Made by a program: the position numbers and the translations under genes
Source of the DNA: an uncultured beta proteobacterium
Lineage (GTDB): Bacteria > Pseudomonadota > Gammaproteobacteria > Burkholderiales > Rhodocyclaceae
DNA length: 5,948 nt
Assembly (NCBI GenBank): GCA_903930395.1
Contig: CAIYYE010000221.1
Location: 1 to 5,948 of the forward strand
Direction: 5' to 3'
Notes under the pieces: generated by a model
Seen by the model: the letters and a program-made list of their open reading frames with translations, nothing else
Databases searched by the model: none
Told to the model about the DNA's origin: nothing
In this document: positions 1 to 5,948 of the stretch, piece after piece
How positions within the stretch are numbered: the stretch's first letter is position 1
How the letters are laid out: each line of letters begins with the position of its first letter

Positions 1-2051
1 CCGACCCAGGCACAGCCACTCACCGTCATCTGGTAGCCGCAGAACCAGGCATCCAGGTATTCGTTCGTGGTGCCAGTCTTGCCCGCCAGGTCCTGACGTT
101 TGAGGATGGCCGATGCCCTTGCCGCTGTTCCGTAGAGGGTGACATCGCGCAGCATGGCATCCATCAGGAAGGCATTGCGCGGATCGATGACGCGGTTTTC
201 CTCGCTGCCGGCTTCAGTTGCTGCCGACACGGCCAGCACCTGATTGGCCCCGTCGCGAATCTCCCGGACCACGAAGGGATTGATCCGGAAACCCCCGTTG
301 GCAAAGACCGAGTAGGCCGTCACCATCTGCCAGGGCGTGACCGATCCGGCGCCGAGTGCCATGGTCAGGTAGGGCGGGTGCTTGGCCGCCTCGAAGCCAA
401 AGCGCGTGGCGTAATCCTGGGCGTAATTGGTGCCGATCGATTGCAGAATGCGAATGGAGACCATGTTTTTCGACTTGGCGAGCGCTGTCCGCATTTTCAT
501 CGGGCCTTCGTACTTGCCGTCGTAGTTGTGCGGTTCCCAGGCGGCTGTGCCGGTCTGGCTGGCCGGAATGACGATGGGCTCGTCGGCGATGACGCTGTTC
601 GGGCTGTAGCCTTTCTCCAGCGAAGCGGAGTAGATGAAAGGCTTGAAACTGGAGCCGGGCTGGCGCCAGGCCTGGGTCACATGGTTGAATTTGTTGCGGT
701 TGAAATCGAAGCCGCCGACCAGTGCCCGAATCGAACCGTCTTTTGGATCGATGGCGACGAATGCGGATTCGACCTCGGGGAGCTGGCTGATCTGCCAGCC
801 GCCCTTGTCATCCTTTTGCAGGCGAACAATGGCGCCGCGTTTCAGGCGCTTGTTCGGCGGCGACTTGTCATCGAGCATGCGGGCCGCAAATTTCATGGCA
901 TCGCCGCTTATCGTGGTGATTTCGCCACCCTTGCGATAGACCTTGATGCCCTTGGCGTCAGCGGCCAGGACCAGGGCCGGAATCAGGTCGCCGGCGTCGG
1001 GAATGTCTTGCAGTGCTTCATCGATGGCTTCATCGTGGTCGGACTTGATGTCTTTCATGTCCAGGTAGGACTCGGCGCCCCGATAACCATGGCGTCGGTC
1101 ATAATCGAGGACGCCCTTGCGCAGGCTGGCGTAGGCAGCCTCCTGCTCGGCCTTGATCAGGGTTGTATAGACCTTCATGCCACGCGAATAGACCTCTTCG
1201 GGGAAACGTTCGGCGGTAATCTGCCGGGCCATTTCGGCTACATATTCGGCATGGACCGAGTATTCAGCCAGTTCGCGTTTGACGATCAGCGGTTCCTTGA
1301 GCGCGGCTTCGTGCTGGGCTTCCGTAATGTGTCCCAGCTCGCGCATGCGGCGCAGGACGTAATGCTGGCGCAGTCTGGCGCGATTCGGATTGACGATGGG
1401 GTTGTAGGCGGAGGGTGCCTTGGGCAGGCCGGCCAGCATGGCGGCTTCGGCAATCGAGATATCCTTGAGCTGCTTGCCAAAATAGATCTGCGCTGCTGCG
1501 GCAAAACCATAGGCGCGCTGACCGAGGAAAATCTGGTTGATGTAGAGCTCGAAAATCTGGTCTTTCGACAGGTTGTTTTCGATCTTGAAGGAAAGAAGGG
1601 CTTCGTAGAGCTTTCGGGTATAGGTCTTTTCGCCCGTCAGGAAGAAGTTGCGCGCCACCTGCTGGGTAATGGTTGACGCGCCCTGCCGCTTGCCGCCGCC
1701 GACCAGGTTGGCCCCCATGGCACGCACGACGCCGGTGTAGTCGATGCCGCCATGCTGATAGAAACGGTCATCCTCGGCCGCCAGAATGGCATTTTTCATG
1801 ACCTCGGGAACTTCGCCGATGGCTACGACGGCGCGGCGCTCCTCGCCGAATTCGCCGATCAGGAAGCCGTCGGCCGTGTAGACCCGCAAAGGGATTTTAG
1901 GCCGGTAGTCGGTCAGCACCTCGAGCGACGGCAGATTGGGATAGGCGAGGACGAGGATGATCAGCGCCATGGCGACGCCGATCGCGACAAGGCCCGCTAG
2001 AAACATGAAGGGATAAAGAGCTAGGCGCAGCGCCGGAGGTATTGAGGGCAC
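1..2051 (-). CDS. mrcA: Penicillin-binding protein 1A, bifunctional transglycosylase/transpeptidase (C-terminus cut by window edge)
   Basis: Class A PBP (PBP1A, also called ponA) that polymerises lipid II into glycan strands and cross-links the peptides on the periplasmic side of the inner membrane. Read on the minus strand, 683 codons are present. Residues about 15-37 form a hydrophobic N-terminal anchor. The GT51 domain (about 58-235) shows EDDRFYQHGG at 93-102 with the catalytic Glu93, then GASTITQQ, RKLYE and AEAAMLAGLPKAPSAYNP. An OB-like insert (PCB_OB type) lies near 320-425. The transpeptidase domain follows, with SSFK at 467-470 (Ser467 the nucleophile; bases 653-642), SKN at 527-529 (bases 473-465) and KTGTT at 658-662 (bases 80-69). 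The reading ends at CAWVG, so about 100 C-terminal residues of a usual 780-800 lie outside. GTG at 2051 is the only ordinary in-frame start that keeps the whole anchor; no clear Shine-Dalgarno precedes it. ATG at 2006 would start inside the anchor. The gene is divergent from pilM, as in many proteobacteria. Family assignment is very secure; the start is less so. Confidence 0.97.
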   Translation of the reverse strand, partial: MPSIPPALRLALYPFMFLAGLVAIGVAMALIILVLAYPNLPSLEVLTDYRPKIPLRVYTADGFLIGEFGEERRAVVAIGEVPEVMKNAILAAEDDRFYQHGGIDYTGVVRAMGANLVGGGKRQGASTITQQVARNFFLTGEKTYTRKLYEALLSFKIENNLSKDQIFELYINQIFLGQRAYGFAAAAQIYFGKQLKDISIAEAAMLAGLPKAPSAYNPIVNPNRARLRQHYVLRRMRELGHITEAQHEAALKEPLIVKRELAEYSVHAEYVAEMARQITAERFPEEVYSRGMKVYTTLIKAEQEAAYASLRKGVLDYDRRHGYRGAESYLDMKDIKSDHDEAIDEALQDIPDAGDLIPALVLAADAKGIKVYRKGGEITTISGDAMKFAARMLDDKSPPNKRLKRGAIVRLQKDDKGGWQISQLPEVESAFVAIDPKDGSIRALVGGFDFNRNKFNHVTQAWRQPGSSFKPFIYSASLEKGYSPNSVIADEPIVIPASQTGTAAWEPHNYDGKYEGPMKMRTALAKSKNMVSIRILQSIGTNYAQDYATRFGFEAAKHPPYLTMALGAGSVTPWQMVTAYSVFANGGFRINPFVVREIRDGANQVLAVSAATEAGSEENRVIDPRNAFLMDAMLRDVTLYGTAARASAILKRQDLAGKTGTTNEYLDAWFCGYQMTVSGCAWV

Positions 2052-2084
2052 GGTGGTCGGATGGACAAAATTGGAGTTGCGCGG

Positions 2085-2115
2085 ATTATACGCCGGGCCA
2101 AATCGGTGCCGTGAA
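2085..2115 (-). promoter_or_regulatory. Candidate sigma-70 promoter for mrcA
   Basis: On the minus strand a perfect TATAAT lies at 2090-2085. The best upstream hexamer is TTCACG at 2115-2110, giving a long 19-base spacer; no better -35 is seen at 17 bases. Initiation about 7 bases downstream, near 2078, would give a leader of roughly 27 bases before the GTG at 2051. The -10 is convincing by sequence and position, the -35 is weak, so basal activity may need an activator. This is inferred from consensus matching only. Confidence 0.5.
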
Positions 2116-2120
2116 ATAGC

Positions 2121-2149
2121 TTTACACGCCCAGATGTTATTGTTAGCAT
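2121..2149 (+). promoter_or_regulatory. Candidate sigma-70 promoter of the pilMNOPQ operon
   Basis: TTTACA at 2121-2126 matches the -35 consensus at five of six bases. After exactly 17 bases comes TAGCAT at 2144-2149, four of six matches to TATAAT, preceded by TG at 2141-2142, which makes an extended -10 (TGTTAGCAT). Transcription would begin near 2156, leaving a leader of about 56 bases before pilM. The leader start is AT-rich compared with the surroundings. No sigma-54 site with GG-N10-GC spacing was found here. Inference from sequence only. Confidence 0.5.
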
Positions 2150-2152
2150 CTG
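2131..2152. repeat. 22-base inverted repeat overlapping the pil promoter -10, possible operator
   Basis: The left arm CAGATGTTA (2131-2139) and right arm TAGCATCTG (2144-2152) are reverse complements at eight of nine positions, the exception being a T/G pair at 2137/2146, with a 4-base centre TTGT. The right arm contains the whole candidate -10 hexamer and the left arm lies in the spacer. It sits before the predicted pil start, so it would act as DNA rather than as an RNA hairpin. Seen from mrcA it lies about 55-75 bases upstream of the predicted start. A dimeric regulator binding here could block pil transcription. The binding protein is unknown, and a chance palindrome cannot be excluded. 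Confidence 0.4.
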
Positions 2153-2191
2153 AAGTGAATTATTGGTTATTTTGCTAACTTCGCATTCCGT

Positions 2192-2207
2192 AAGGACTTT
2201 TTGGGGG
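2192..2207 (+). promoter_or_regulatory. Atypical ribosome-binding region of pilM
   Basis: AAGGA at 2192-2196 is the best Shine-Dalgarno match but lies 15 bases from the GTG, further than usual. The G-run at 2203-2207 lies 4 bases from it and could pair only partly with the anti-SD. Together with the GTG start this suggests weak initiation at the head of the operon. The start is bounded by the stop codon at 2191, so a misassigned upstream start cannot explain it. Confidence 0.4.
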
Positions 2208-2211
2208 TCTG

Positions 2212-3297
2212 GTGGGCTTAGATATCTCATCGTTGTTAAATCCCAAGGCGCGTTCCTTGTTCGGTTTGGACATCAGTTCGTCCGCCGTCAAGATGGTCGA
2301 ACTGACAGCCAACGGGAAAGACGGCTATCGCGTTGAGCGCTACACCATAGAGGTGTTGCCCAAGGATGCGGTATCCGATGGCAATATTGCCAATCTCGAC
2401 GGCGTCGTTGACTGTGTCAAGCGTGCCTGGAAGCGGATGGGTACATCGACGCGCAATGTGGCGATGGCTTTGCCGGGCTCCGCCGTCATTACCAAGAAAA
2501 TCATTGTTCCGGCCGGGCTGCGCGATGAAGAGCTCGAGGCTCAGGTCGAGACAGAAGCCAATCAGTACATTCCCTTTGCCATCGATGAAGTGAATCTGGA
2601 CTATCAGGTCATTGGTCCGGCACCGGCTGTGCCCGATGAGCTTGAGGTGCTGATCGCTGCGTCAAAAAAAGAGCGCGTCGAAGACCGTGTCGCCGTGGCT
2701 GATGCTGCGGGCCTGAAAGCGGTTGTGGTCGATGTCGAGTCTTTTGCTGCACTGGCGGCTTTCGAGTTGATCGAGCGCCAGTTGCCGGATTCCGGAAAGA
2801 ATCAGGTGGTTGCCCTGATCGATGCGGGGGCCAATGTGATGAACCTGACGGTCTTGCGCAATGGCCAACAGGTTTATGCCCGCGAGCAGGCATTTGGTGG
2901 TGGCATGTTGACGCAGGATATCGCGCGCCACTACGGCATGAGCTTCGAGGACGCCGAGGCAGCAAAGCGGGCTGATAACTTGCCCGAAGGCTACGAAATC
3001 GAATTGCTGAACCCGTTCATGGAAAATCTGGCGCTTGAGGTTTCCCGTGCGCTGCAGTTCTTCTTTACCTCGACGCAATACAACCAGGTCGATCATATCG
3101 TTCTGGCGGGGGGCTGTGCCGTCATTCCGGGTATCGACGAAGTCGTAGCGACAAGAACGCAAGTCAATACGCTGATCGCCAATCCATTCGCCAACATGGT
3201 GCTGTCCGACCGTGTTCGCGCCAAGAGCCTGCTGGCTGATGCCTCGTCGCTGATGGTGGCCTGTGGTCTGGCATTGCGGAGGTTCGATCCATCATGA
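2212..3297 (+). CDS. pilM: Type IV pilus inner-membrane platform protein PilM
   Basis: PilM is a cytoplasmic actin-like (FtsA-fold) ATP-binding protein of the pilus alignment subcomplex; it docks on the cytoplasmic tail of PilN. The 361 residues match the usual family length of about 350-360. The phosphate-1 loop is GLDISSSAVK at 18-27. The second nucleotide-binding loop is LIDAGANVMNL at 202-212, and the adenosine-side motif is HIVLAGGCAVIPGI at 295-308. TEANQYIPF at 114-122 is also typical of the family. The start is GTG at 2212: an in-frame TAA at 2191 limits the possibilities upstream, and the only other near-start codon is CTG at 2209. The ribosome site is unusual: AAGGA (2192-2196) is 15 bases away, while a run of five G (2203-2207) is 4 bases away. 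First gene of the operon; its stop overlaps the pilN start by 4 bases (ATGA). GLDISS occurs twice, at residues 2-7 and 18-23. Confidence 0.97.
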   Translation: MGLDISSLLNPKARSLFGLDISSSAVKMVELTANGKDGYRVERYTIEVLPKDAVSDGNIANLDGVVDCVKRAWKRMGTSTRNVAMALPGSAVITKKIIVPAGLRDEELEAQVETEANQYIPFAIDEVNLDYQVIGPAPAVPDELEVLIAASKKERVEDRVAVADAAGLKAVVVDVESFAALAAFELIERQLPDSGKNQVVALIDAGANVMNLTVLRNGQQVYAREQAFGGGMLTQDIARHYGMSFEDAEAAKRADNLPEGYEIELLNPFMENLALEVSRALQFFFTSTQYNQVDHIVLAGGCAVIPGIDEVVATRTQVNTLIANPFANMVLSDRVRAKSLLADASSLMVACGLALRRFDPS

Positions 3298-3863
3298 TTC
3301 GCATCAACCTCCTTCCGCATCGCGAAGAGGCGAAGAAAGCCCGGCGCGAGCAGTTCTTTGTCCTGGGCGGGCTGGTTTCAGTGCTCGGTGCGCTCATCGT
3401 TTTTGCGGTATATACCCTGATCGGCAGCTCAATCAGCGACCAGGACAGTTCAAATGCCTTCCTCAAAGGTGAAATCGCCGTTCTGGACAAGCAGCTTGAC
3501 CAGATCAAGCGCCTGAAGGAGCAAACCCAGGCCTTGCTGTCGCGCAAGCAGGTGATCGAGAACCTCCAGCGCGATCGTGGCGAAACGGTTTATCTGCTGA
3601 GCGAACTGGTCAAGCAGGTACCGGAAGGTATCTATCTGAAGTCGCTGAAGCAGGAGGGGCTGAAGGTCAGCATCACCGGTCATGCTCAGTCGAATGCACG
3701 GATTTCGGCGCTGATGCGCAATCTCGAGGCGTCGCAGTGGTTGGAGTTGCCGCAACTGATAGAGAGTAAGGCCGTGGTCATCAACGGGCGCCGGATCAAC
3801 GAGTTTGGCATGACCTTCGTGCTCACCCGCGTCCGGCCTGAAGACGAGAAGGTGAAAAAGTGA
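3294..3863 (+). CDS. pilN: Type IV pilus assembly protein PilN
   Basis: PilN is a bitopic inner-membrane protein joining cytoplasmic PilM to the periplasmic PilO/PilP assembly. The 189 residues are of usual length. The short cytoplasmic tail carries the conserved INLLP motif at residues 4-8, the known PilM-docking peptide, followed by the basic stretch HREEAKKARRE. One membrane helix spans about 21-44 (FFVLGGLVSVLGALIVFAVY at 21-40). Residues about 54-95 are heptad-like and charged, fitting a coiled coil. Residues about 96-183 fit the ferredoxin-like periplasmic domain, with the typical ISALMRNLEASQWL stretch at 137-150. The ATG at 3294 overlaps the pilM stop by 4 bases and is preceded by GGAGG at 3278-3282, 11 bases away. 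It overlaps pilO by 4 bases downstream. Confidence 0.97.
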   Translation: MIRINLLPHREEAKKARREQFFVLGGLVSVLGALIVFAVYTLIGSSISDQDSSNAFLKGEIAVLDKQLDQIKRLKEQTQALLSRKQVIENLQRDRGETVYLLSELVKQVPEGIYLKSLKQEGLKVSITGHAQSNARISALMRNLEASQWLELPQLIESKAVVINGRRINEFGMTFVLTRVRPEDEKVKK

Positions 3864-4543
3864 ACGCCAAGACTATTTCCCTGCCCAATATCGATTTCCA
3901 GGCGATGGCCGATGATTTTCGGCTGCTGAATCCGAATGATCCGGGTGCCTGGCCCCTGATTCCAAAAATCACTGTCCTGGTCGGCTTGTTTGTTGCCATC
4001 CTGGCGGCTGGTTGGTGGTTTGTCTGGGATGACCAGCTGATCGAACTCGAAAAAAAGCAGAAGGAAGAGGAAACCCTCAAGCAGGAGTATGTCGACAAGA
4101 AGCGTCAGGCCGTCAATCTCGATCTGTATATCCAGCAACTGGCTGACATTGACCGTTCCTTCGGTGCCTTGCTCAAGCAGTTGCCGGACAAGTCTGAAAT
4201 CGATGCGCTGCTTATTGAAGTCAACCAGGCGGGTTTGGGGCGTGGCCTGCAGTTTGAATTGTTCAAGCCGGGCCAGGAGCAGATCAAGGATTTCTACGCC
4301 GAGTTGCCTATCGCCGTGAAGATCAACGGCAGCTACCACGACTTCGGTGCATTCGCCGCCGATATTGCCAAGCTTCCGCGTATCGTCACCCTGAACAATA
4401 TTTCCATTGCTCCCGCCAAGGATGGCGGTCAGCTCTCCCTCGACGCGACGACGAAAACATTCCGCTATCTGGATGACGAGGAAATCGCCAAGCAGAAGAA
4501 GATCGAGCAGGAGAAAAAGGCAGCGCAAGGAGCGAAGAAGTGA
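3860..4543 (+). CDS. pilO: Type IV pilus assembly protein PilO
   Basis: PilO pairs with PilN in the inner membrane and periplasm and helps connect the motor platform to PilP and PilQ. The 227 residues are of usual length for betaproteobacteria. The cytoplasmic N-terminus includes NIDFQAMADDFRLLNPNDPG (10-29), a typical opening. The membrane helix is about 37-56 (ending GWWFVWDD), followed by a Lys/Glu-rich coiled coil at about 57-105. The ferredoxin-like domain is about 108-204, with LPDKSEIDALL, INGSYHDFGAF and LPRIVTLNNI. A highly charged tail (about 206-227, KKIEQEKKAAQGAKK) ends the protein. The start is GTG at 3860, overlapping the pilN stop as GTGA, with GAGAAGG at 3846-3852 seven bases upstream; the later ATG near 3905 would lose conserved residues. 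It overlaps pilP by 4 bases. Confidence 0.97.
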   Translation: MNAKTISLPNIDFQAMADDFRLLNPNDPGAWPLIPKITVLVGLFVAILAAGWWFVWDDQLIELEKKQKEEETLKQEYVDKKRQAVNLDLYIQQLADIDRSFGALLKQLPDKSEIDALLIEVNQAGLGRGLQFELFKPGQEQIKDFYAELPIAVKINGSYHDFGAFAADIAKLPRIVTLNNISIAPAKDGGQLSLDATTKTFRYLDDEEIAKQKKIEQEKKAAQGAKK

Positions 4544-5085
4544 AACGAATATTGCTCGTCGCCCTGTGTGGTTTCCTCGGTGCTTGTGCCGGTGGGAGCC
4601 ATGAAGACCTGAAGCAGTGGATGGCTGAAAATACCAAGGACATGCGAGGCAAGATACCCAAGCTGCCCGACGTCAAACCCTATGAGCCGGTGCCCTACGA
4701 TGTGGACGCGATCATCGATCCCTTCAAGCCGAACAAGATCGAGCCCGAGTCGAAGTACAAGCAGGTGGCCGGCAAGGGAGGCGCATTCCAGCCCGATTTC
4801 GAGGCGCGGGAAGTGCGCAACAGCCTGCTCGAAAAGTATCCGATCGAGTCCTTGAAAATGATCGGTTACATGCATGTCAACAATCGCCCGATGGCGGTCG
4901 TTCAGGTTGAGGACAAGGTTAAGCAGGTCAAGGTCGGCGACTACGTTGGTCTTGATTTCGGCATGGTGACGCAGATTACGGACACGGAAGTTCAACTGCG
5001 CGAATTGATACAGGATTCTGCGGGTGACTGGACTGAGCGCAAGAGCTCGCTCTACCTGCAGAGCAAGGAGGGAAGCAAGAAATGA
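4540..5085 (+). CDS. pilP: Type IV pilus assembly lipoprotein PilP
   Basis: PilP is a lipoprotein that binds PilN/PilO through its N-terminal part and the secretin PilQ through its C-terminal beta domain. The 181 residues are of usual length. A short signal peptide (KRILLVALCGFLGAC) ends in the lipobox LGAC at 13-16, so Cys16 is the lipidated residue; Ala follows it, and no Asp is present at +2. The extended Pro-rich linker contains KLPDVKPYEPVPYDVDAIID (41-60) then PFKPNKI, typical of the family. The beta domain, about 95-175, carries LLEKYPIESLKMIGYM, AVVQVEDKVKQVKVGDYVG and LYLQ. The start is GTG at 4540 in a GTGA overlap with pilO, with AAGGAG at 4527-4532 seven bases upstream. It overlaps pilQ by 4 bases (ATGA). 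Confidence 0.96.
   Translation: MKRILLVALCGFLGACAGGSHEDLKQWMAENTKDMRGKIPKLPDVKPYEPVPYDVDAIIDPFKPNKIEPESKYKQVAGKGGAFQPDFEAREVRNSLLEKYPIESLKMIGYMHVNNRPMAVVQVEDKVKQVKVGDYVGLDFGMVTQITDTEVQLRELIQDSAGDWTERKSSLYLQSKEGSKK
5065..5071 (+). promoter_or_regulatory. Strong ribosome-binding site of pilQ
   Basis: AAGGAGG inside the end of pilP lies 10 bases before the pilQ ATG. It is the fullest Shine-Dalgarno match among the five pil genes and supports the start at 5082. A stronger site for the secretin, which assembles into a large ring, would fit a need for more copies; that functional reading is inference. Confidence 0.6.
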
Positions 5086-5948
5086 AATTGATCACCTATG
5101 CGATGGCTGTAGCCTCGGCCTGCCTTGCCCTCTCGTCTCCGGCGCGAGCAGAGGCGCCGCCTGCGAATACGATTGAAGCGGTCAACGTTGCCCAGCAGGG
5201 CAACGAAGTTGCGCTGCGGATCGACCTCAAAGAGGCCTTGACCTCACCGCCGCCCGGTTTCAGTGTGGCGAATCCGGCCAAGATCGCGCTGGATTTCCAG
5301 TCCACCGCCAATGGCCTGGGGAAGACCAGCCAGGTCTTCAACCAGGGTGATTTGCGCGGCATGAATGTCGTACAGGTCGGTGATCGCACCCGGATGGTGC
5401 TGAACCTTGTCCGCAACATGAATTACAAGACCCGGATCGAGGGCAAGTCGCTGTATGTCACGCTGACGCCGATCGAGCGACTGGCCGACTCCGCGGCCCA
5501 GCGCACCACCCGTTTTGCCGAAGAAAGCCTGGTTGGCTCACGGCATGCGGTCAACGATGTCATGTTCCGTCGCGGCAAGGACGGCGAAGGGCGGATCATT
5601 GTCGACCTGAGCGATACCGGCACCGGTATCGACATTCGCCAGCAAGGCCCCAATCTCGTCGTCGATTTCATGAAGACGACGGCGCCGGAACGCCTGCGCC
5701 GCAAACTGGATGTCACCGACTTTGCGACGCCGGTCATGTCCGTCGAAACCAAAACCTTTGGCGACAACGTTCGCATGATCATTACCCCCAAGGGTCTCTG
5801 GGAACATAACGCCTATCAGAGCGACAACCAGTTCATCGTCGAGGTCAAACAGATCGTCGAAGACCCGAACAAACTGGTTCAGGGCGCCAAGGTCGGCTAC
5901 CAGGGGCCGCGCGTCAGCATCAATTACCAGAATGGTGACGTCCGTGCG
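5082..5948 (+). CDS. pilQ: Type IV pilus secretin PilQ (N-terminal 289 residues; cut by window edge)
   Basis: PilQ forms the multimeric outer-membrane channel through which the pilus leaves the cell. Exactly 289 codons are present, of about 700 expected. A Sec signal peptide covers about 1-23, with a likely cleavage after ARA before EAPP. Two AMIN domains follow: about 30-128 (IEAVNVAQQGNEVALRIDL to KSLYVTLTP) and about 155-257 (RHAVNDVMFRRGKDGEGRII to NQFIVEV). AMIN domains bind peptidoglycan. The last residues, VSINYQNGDVRA, look like the beginning of the secretin N0/STN domain, so the N1 and channel domains lie to the right. The start is ATG at 5082, overlapping pilP by 4 bases, with a strong AAGGAGG at 5065-5071 ten bases upstream, the best Shine-Dalgarno in the operon. 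Confidence 0.96.
   Translation, partial: MKLITYAMAVASACLALSSPARAEAPPANTIEAVNVAQQGNEVALRIDLKEALTSPPPGFSVANPAKIALDFQSTANGLGKTSQVFNQGDLRGMNVVQVGDRTRMVLNLVRNMNYKTRIEGKSLYVTLTPIERLADSAAQRTTRFAEESLVGSRHAVNDVMFRRGKDGEGRIIVDLSDTGTGIDIRQQGPNLVVDFMKTTAPERLRRKLDVTDFATPVMSVETKTFGDNVRMIITPKGLWEHNAYQSDNQFIVEVKQIVEDPNKLVQGAKVGYQGPRVSINYQNGDVRA

Noticed and set aside
378..1676. A 432-residue open frame on the plus strand
   Set aside because: It runs antisense to PBP1A, whose minus-strand reading shows every GT51 and transpeptidase motif; the plus-strand product resembles no family I know and is a GC-rich codon shadow.
2164..2176. Possible sigma-54 site (TGG...TTTGCT) upstream of pilM
   Set aside because: The spacing between GG and GC is 7 bases instead of the required 10, and the rest of the consensus is missing.
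2142..2182. Second set of short inverted matches (GTTAGC with GCTAAC; GAAGT with ACTTC)
   Set aside because: Arms are 5-6 bases with loops above 20, and part lies outside the predicted transcript; too weak to call a structure.
2021..2230. A 69-residue minus-strand frame across the intergenic region
   Set aside because: It overlaps the starts of both flanking genes in another frame and has no ribosome site or recognisable protein features.
3686..4528. A 280-residue open frame on the minus strand opposite pilN and pilO
   Set aside because: Its Leu/Ile-rich product is the complement of well-recognised pilN and pilO codons; no promoter or family match was seen.
1..5948. Search for mobile elements, CRISPR arrays, tRNA/rRNA, intrinsic terminators or an undescribed system
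   Set aside because: No repeats of array type, no transposase-like reading, no RNA gene and no GC-hairpin with T-run were seen; both units are complete conserved core genes apart from window edges.

Overview
The window holds two divergently transcribed units separated by a 160-base intergenic region. To the left, on the minus strand, is most of a class A penicillin-binding protein (PBP1A, mrcA/ponA), cut by the left edge. To the right, on the plus strand, is the type IV pilus alignment and secretin operon pilM-pilN-pilO-pilP-pilQ, with pilQ cut by the right edge. This layout is a well-known conserved arrangement in Beta- and Gammaproteobacteria. The moderately high GC content and the style of the proteins (for example the PilM, PilO and PilP N-termini and the LAYPNLPSLEVLTDYRPKIP stretch of PBP1A) suggest a betaproteobacterium, possibly of the Rhodocyclales (Dechloromonas/Azonexus-like). 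That placement is from memory of family members, not from a search.

Layout: 1-2051 minus, PBP1A, with a GTG start and all glycosyltransferase and transpeptidase motifs present up to KTGTT. 2052-2211, an intergenic region with one candidate sigma-70 promoter in each direction and a 22-base near-perfect inverted repeat that covers the -10 region of the pil promoter. 2212-3297 pilM, 3294-3863 pilN, 3860-4543 pilO, 4540-5085 pilP and 5082 to the right edge pilQ. All four pil junctions overlap by exactly 4 bases (ATGA, GTGA, GTGA, ATGA), which points to a translationally coupled operon. PilM, PilO and PilP start with GTG, and so does PBP1A.

How the genes work together: PilM is a cytoplasmic actin-like protein that binds the INLLP peptide at the N-terminus of PilN. 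PilN and PilO are inner-membrane proteins with periplasmic coiled coils and ferredoxin-like domains that form dimers. PilP is a lipoprotein that links PilN/PilO to PilQ, the outer-membrane secretin through which the pilus emerges. PilQ begins with two AMIN domains, which bind peptidoglycan, so the secretin is tied to the wall that the divergent PBP1A helps build. I see no previously undescribed system here: the genes are conserved core machinery. The most checkable novelty is the inverted repeat in the shared promoter region.
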